Assembly: GCF_037975245.1 (NCBI RefSeq)
Contig: NC_092568.1
Location: 33,884,501 to 33,948,500, forward strand
DNA length: 64,000 nucleotides
Direction of reading: 5' to 3'
Source of the DNA: Apostichopus japonicus
Taxonomy: Eukaryota > Echinodermata > Holothuroidea > Aspidochirotida > Stichopodidae
The notes under the pieces are model-generated. The model was given only the letters and a program-made list of their open reading frames with translations. It searched no databases and had not been told where the DNA came from. Positions within the stretch are counted from its first letter, which is position 1. Each line of letters opens with the position of its first letter. Below are positions 60,701-64,000 of the stretch, in pieces. A program made the translations under genes and the position numbers.

Positions 60701-63112
60701 TACCAACATTGAAGAGGCCTAGGTCTGCAGTAGGTGTTTGGTCATTCTAGGCTTCCATAGATTGTCCAGAGGGTTATAGTTATTTCTTATAATTGCCAAT
60801 ACCAAGTTGCCAATACCAAGTTAATGAACTGATTAGTAACAAGGTCACATACCCTATATAACTGGGTCCAACCACTGTCTGTACCCATTATTTAGTATAA
60901 ATCTATCAAAAGTTCCACTTAGCAATTAATTTTGTGATATATACCAGATGACCTGTAGCTTGTCAAAATATTTCCCACTGCATTTAAGCAATCTCAGTAG
61001 CTGCTGTTAGTCCATAATAACAAATCTTAAAGGGATTTGCATAAGGAATTGGAATAAAAATTCTATACTGTAAAGTCCTTACAAGTGAATTGAATGGTTG
61101 ATGCTTTGTCAACATGATAACTGATACTTTTCTTTATGCGTCGCGGCATAAGTCACTAGATAATCCTCTTCATTTTGGTGAGCACAAGTTCATGAATATT
61201 AATATGTTTGGATTACCACACTGAAAATGTTTAGGCATGTTTAGGCATCATAACCACTAAACGTTTTTCGTTTTTCTGGTTACTTTTGTCATGTAGTGGA
61301 CGTAGTTGATAGTCTGGCGTGTCTATTTTGGTGGCCAATCACATGTCCTGGGTGCAAGTCTGGCAATGGGAGGGATGTTGAACAAAATGGAGGCGCACCT
61401 AGCTTCCAAACACAGATTTTGGTGGGAGAGATTCTAGTAGAAAGATTCTGCTAATCTGGTATAGAGGGAAATGTAGTATGAACCAGAGAGACACTTGTAC
61501 AAATTTTGTTAGTAGCAGTGTTAGCTGTTTGTCAGTTTACACCTCCTACTTCTGGACAAGCAGAATCATTGAAGACAGGCCTCTGCTGGCGCATTTGAGG
61601 GAAAAGTAAAGTTACAATTATTTGAGGGAATTGGATCCCAAAATTTGGTATGCCACAGTTTTTATTAGGTATACATTGACTTAACTTTTGTAATGAGATG
61701 TAAGTAGTGTCTGCAAATTAATGACAAAATCTCTTGGCCTTACCTTTATCGTATTTTCTCTAATAACCATTAGACAAAGAACTAACACCTTCTACTTCTT
61801 TGGGACAAGCAGGATCATCGAAGGCAGGTAATGTTGGTAAGTTTGAGGACAAAGGATGGGTAAGAAACAGTGCAGGTGAAAACTTTAGCTTGAAAACCAG
61901 AATTTTAGCTATCAAGTTGTAGCTAGGGCAGTTTTATTTTGGTGGGCATGCAATTAAAGTTCTGTTTAAAGTTGTTATCTCAGCAGACATGCCTTGGTAG
62001 GGCAGCTAGTGCCAATGGAAGTTCCTGTGTTTACAGTTTTTTAGGGTTAAGGAACCCAGAATTTCAAACCATTTTGCAATTTGATAAAATATGCAAGTGC
62101 AGCAATCATCTTATCATAGGTCCTTTATAAGTTCTGCTCAGGACAGTATATCCCACAATCAAGTCTACAGTAGTCTACATTGAGAGACTTACCATTTGCA
62201 AGTAAGCAATTATCGAACAAGAAATATGTATGGTATACAGGCTCAAATTTAGAGATTGTCCGAGATGACCAAAAAAATCATGTTGTTCAACCTTAATAAT
62301 GAGCCCTGGGTATGTGGCCATTGTAGAATGGTCTGCTACATTGCTATACAACATGTATGTTATACCAAACATACCCGGAGGTCGGGATTTGACTGATAGA
62401 TGTACTTAACATATTCTGGAAAGTGGTATATAACCAGATACCTATCAACAATTGCACATACATTGTGACAAGTGTTTGGAATTCACAAGTACTTCTGGTA
62501 GTGATAATGGGATCTCAGAGGTCTAAAAAATTGTGGTTGTACCAAAATATTAGATGTATATCCTTGGAAAGTTCTTCATTCTTGTGGTTTGAGGACCCAC
62601 TAAGAATACTGCATCAATTTGAATTATTTGGAAGGTTATTCAAAGCTGTGTTGGCTGATGTTTTGGACTCGTAATTAATAGTTTATTTCATGACTGTCTC
62701 AGTAGAAATCTTCAATTTAAAGAAATAAGGTTACATAGTGAGCTATAGGTGCAAGCCTACTGTACCTACGAGAAGCTAACTTGCAAAAATTGTTAAGGGT
62801 ACACCATCTAATTCAACAACTTCCTATCCTAATTTTGCCATGACCTACAAGCATTAATCTGCTTTTGTTTAACAGATCCAGTTAAAGAGTTTTTGTTACT
62901 GTTGTTACTGTTATTTGTTTAATTAAAAAAACACTTATTTTGTGCTTGTAACTTAAGGCAATGAAAATTTGTTAGCATCTAAAGTGAAAACAAATGTAAT
63001 GATCTATTGATCCAGGCAAATATGTTTAATTTTATTTACAGTTAAGCAACCTAAAAGAAGAGCACCTTTAAGAAAAGAAGATGAGGTGACTCCAAGGAAA
63101 AAGAAGAGAGTG
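57159..63112 (+). CDS. 5' part of an unrecognised, probably nuclear protein; continues past the window
   Basis: Exon chain with GT-AG sites and matching phases: 57159-57230 and its duplicate 57535-57606 (72 nt each, phase 0 to 0), 59859-59955 (97 nt), 61774-61827 (54 nt, phase 1 to 1) and 63042-63112 (71 nt, ending in phase 0 at GTAAGT). The frame stays open through all joins whether one or both 72-nt exons are used, and with or without the 54-nt exon. An in-frame ATG at 57162 or 57538 could be the start. The encoded text is acidic and polar (MDYKK.EAGECTEENGNSS), then a Ser-rich part with the alternating stretch IVLSNCNVNFNIQ, then a Thr/Ser linker, then a strongly basic KQPKRRAPLRK and PRKKKRV region that looks like a bipartite nuclear localisation signal. 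No domain is recognised, and the remaining exons lie beyond 64000. Confidence 0.6.
61535..61599 (+). pseudogene. Decayed duplicate of the 54-nt exon
   Basis: Sequence from about 61539 ('acacctcctacttctgg') to 61599 parallels the exon at 61774-61827 ('acaccttctacttcttt'), including 'acaagcag.atcat.gaag.cag'. After the final 'cag' the copy has 'gcctct' where the real exon has 'gtaatg', so the GT donor is absent. Flanking sequence is also related ('tttgagg.aaa'). Probably not spliced. Confidence 0.5.
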
Positions 63113-63191
63113 GTAAGTATTTTGTAGTACTTTTGTGAGATTTCAGAAATTTCAGTATCCTTGGTTGATAATTAGTCTTCACGCTTTCTAG

Positions 63192-63373
63192 TCACTTCGC
63201 CCAACAACCATTTCGCCCAACTGCCATTTCGCCCAACCAGCCTGGTCATTTCGCTCAACCAGCCTGGTCATTTCGCCCAACCAGCATGGTCATTTCGCCC
63301 AACCATCATAGTCATTTCGCCCAACCAGCATGGTCATTTCGCCTAACCGTGTTGGTCATTTCGCCCAACCTTG
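63192..63373. repeat. 22-bp minisatellite, unit 'catttcgcccaaccagcctggt'-like
   Basis: Two short 16-base units, then six 22-base units and a partial one. All start 'catttcgcccaac' or a one-base variant, and their second halves differ at a few positions ('cagcctggt', 'cagcatggt', 'catcatagt', 'cgtgttggt'). It lies in the intron following the exon at 63042-63112. Confidence 0.9.
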
Positions 63374-63589
63374 TTTTTACTAATTCAGTCAGAATAATAT
63401 TACTTTTTCTATTCCACTAGTTCAATTTGATTTAGGCCTATTTTGGGTTAGGTTACTTCGTAATAGGTATATAAAAAAGTGAGGTCCGCTCGATATCGAT
63501 CGGAGTCTGAGCAGTTATTTCGGGTATAACGGGAGGATTACACTACTTTAGGCGTTTACGCATACAATGGAAGTTTATATTATTATATA

Positions 63590-63990
63590 AACACAGGGGA
63601 ATCGGTCTTCATAAAAACCTATCAAACCTAACCCCTAAAACACTGATCCATCCTACCGACTAACAATTCCCGAACTTTTCCTTATCAAATTGAAAAAAAA
63701 AATATATAAAACCCGTCCGTAATATTGAATTACTATATTTAATCAATGTAACCACTTTATCAATGTAACCACATATGTAATCACATATGTAATCAATTTA
63801 ACCGCGACTTCAAGTTTCCTTAATACTCGGTTCGTATCCCGTAACGTTAACAATTCCCGAACGTTTACTATCAAACCTATCAAACCTAACCCCTAAAACA
63901 CTGATCCGTCCTCAAGATTCCTTAATATTTGGTTTGTATCCCGTAAAGTTAAAAATTCCCGAACGTTTCCTTACTAAAGTTATACAAAGT
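63590..63990. repeat. Interspersed direct repeats with 'aacctaacccctaaaacactg' blocks
   Basis: Blocks recur in the same orientation. 'tatcaaacctaacccctaaa' followed by 'acactgatcc' is at about 63618 and 63873. 'aacaattcccgaac' is at about 63662, 63849 and, with changes, 63950. 'ggttcgtatcccgtaa' or 'ggtttgtatcccgtaa' is at about 63829 and 63932. Short 'atcaatgtaaccac' and 'acatatgtaatca' units lie between. It runs to near the window edge. Confidence 0.7.
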
Positions 63991-64000
63991 AAAGGACTTC

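Noticed and set aside
63192-63373. CRISPR-like array of regularly spaced repeats
   Set aside because: Units are contiguous with no unique spacers, and the host is an animal; it is a minisatellite.

Overview
The window is nuclear DNA of an animal, most likely a marine deuterostome and plausibly an echinoderm such as a sea cucumber. It is AT-rich, has multi-exon genes with canonical GT-AG introns and kilobase-scale intergenic gaps, and is full of small DNA transposons, tandem repeats and 'aggcctagg'-type motifs. The organism assignment is an inference from this style. No single sequence here proves it.

Five protein-coding loci can be supported. On the minus strand there is (1) an unrecognised single-exon gene for a 328-residue Ser/Arg-rich, probably disordered protein (2068-3054); (2) mitochondrial ribosomal protein uL14m/MRPL14 (12905-13398, two exons); (3) a complete seven-exon YIF1 gene, an ER-Golgi membrane trafficking protein whose 299-residue product reads cleanly across all splice junctions (20545-32605); and (4) a 602-residue protein with 14 C2H2 zinc fingers, coding in one exon (37010-38818). 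On the plus strand there is (5) the 5' part of an unrecognised, probably nuclear protein, whose exons run from 57159 to 63112 and continue beyond the window. One RNA gene is clear: a 7SL (SRP) RNA of about 298 nt at 7706-8003. These are independent housekeeping or regulatory genes, and nothing suggests a shared pathway or operon-like arrangement.

The rest is mainly mobile DNA. Several insertions can be delimited exactly because their 8-bp target-site duplications are still perfect: 8707-8989, 32960-34924, 33176-34391 (nested in the previous one), 45237-45590, 47443-48064, 49281-54304 and 55031-56022. All fit hAT-type elements. The largest, about 5.0 kb, carries on its minus strand a broken gene with Cys/His-rich N-terminal segments and a C-terminal CXC-like cysteine cluster, which does not look like an ordinary hAT transposase. 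Two further insertions (44312-44565 and 45775-46437) have 10-bp direct repeats instead. A tRNA-derived SINE (30860-31100) and a reversed tail fragment of the same SINE family (29205-29262) lie in YIF1 intron 1.

Region by region: 1-5 kb holds the 328-residue gene; 5-10 kb holds satellites, two MITEs and SRP RNA; 12.9-13.4 kb MRPL14; 15.4-16.2 kb a duplicated segment with a small ORF; 20.5-32.6 kb YIF1; 33-35 kb a nested transposon stack; 37-38.8 kb the zinc-finger gene; 42.9-49 kb repeats and MITEs; 49.3-54.3 kb the large element; 55-56 kb a foldback MITE; 57-63 kb the partial plus-strand gene, with a tandemly duplicated exon; and 63-64 kb minisatellite and other repeats.
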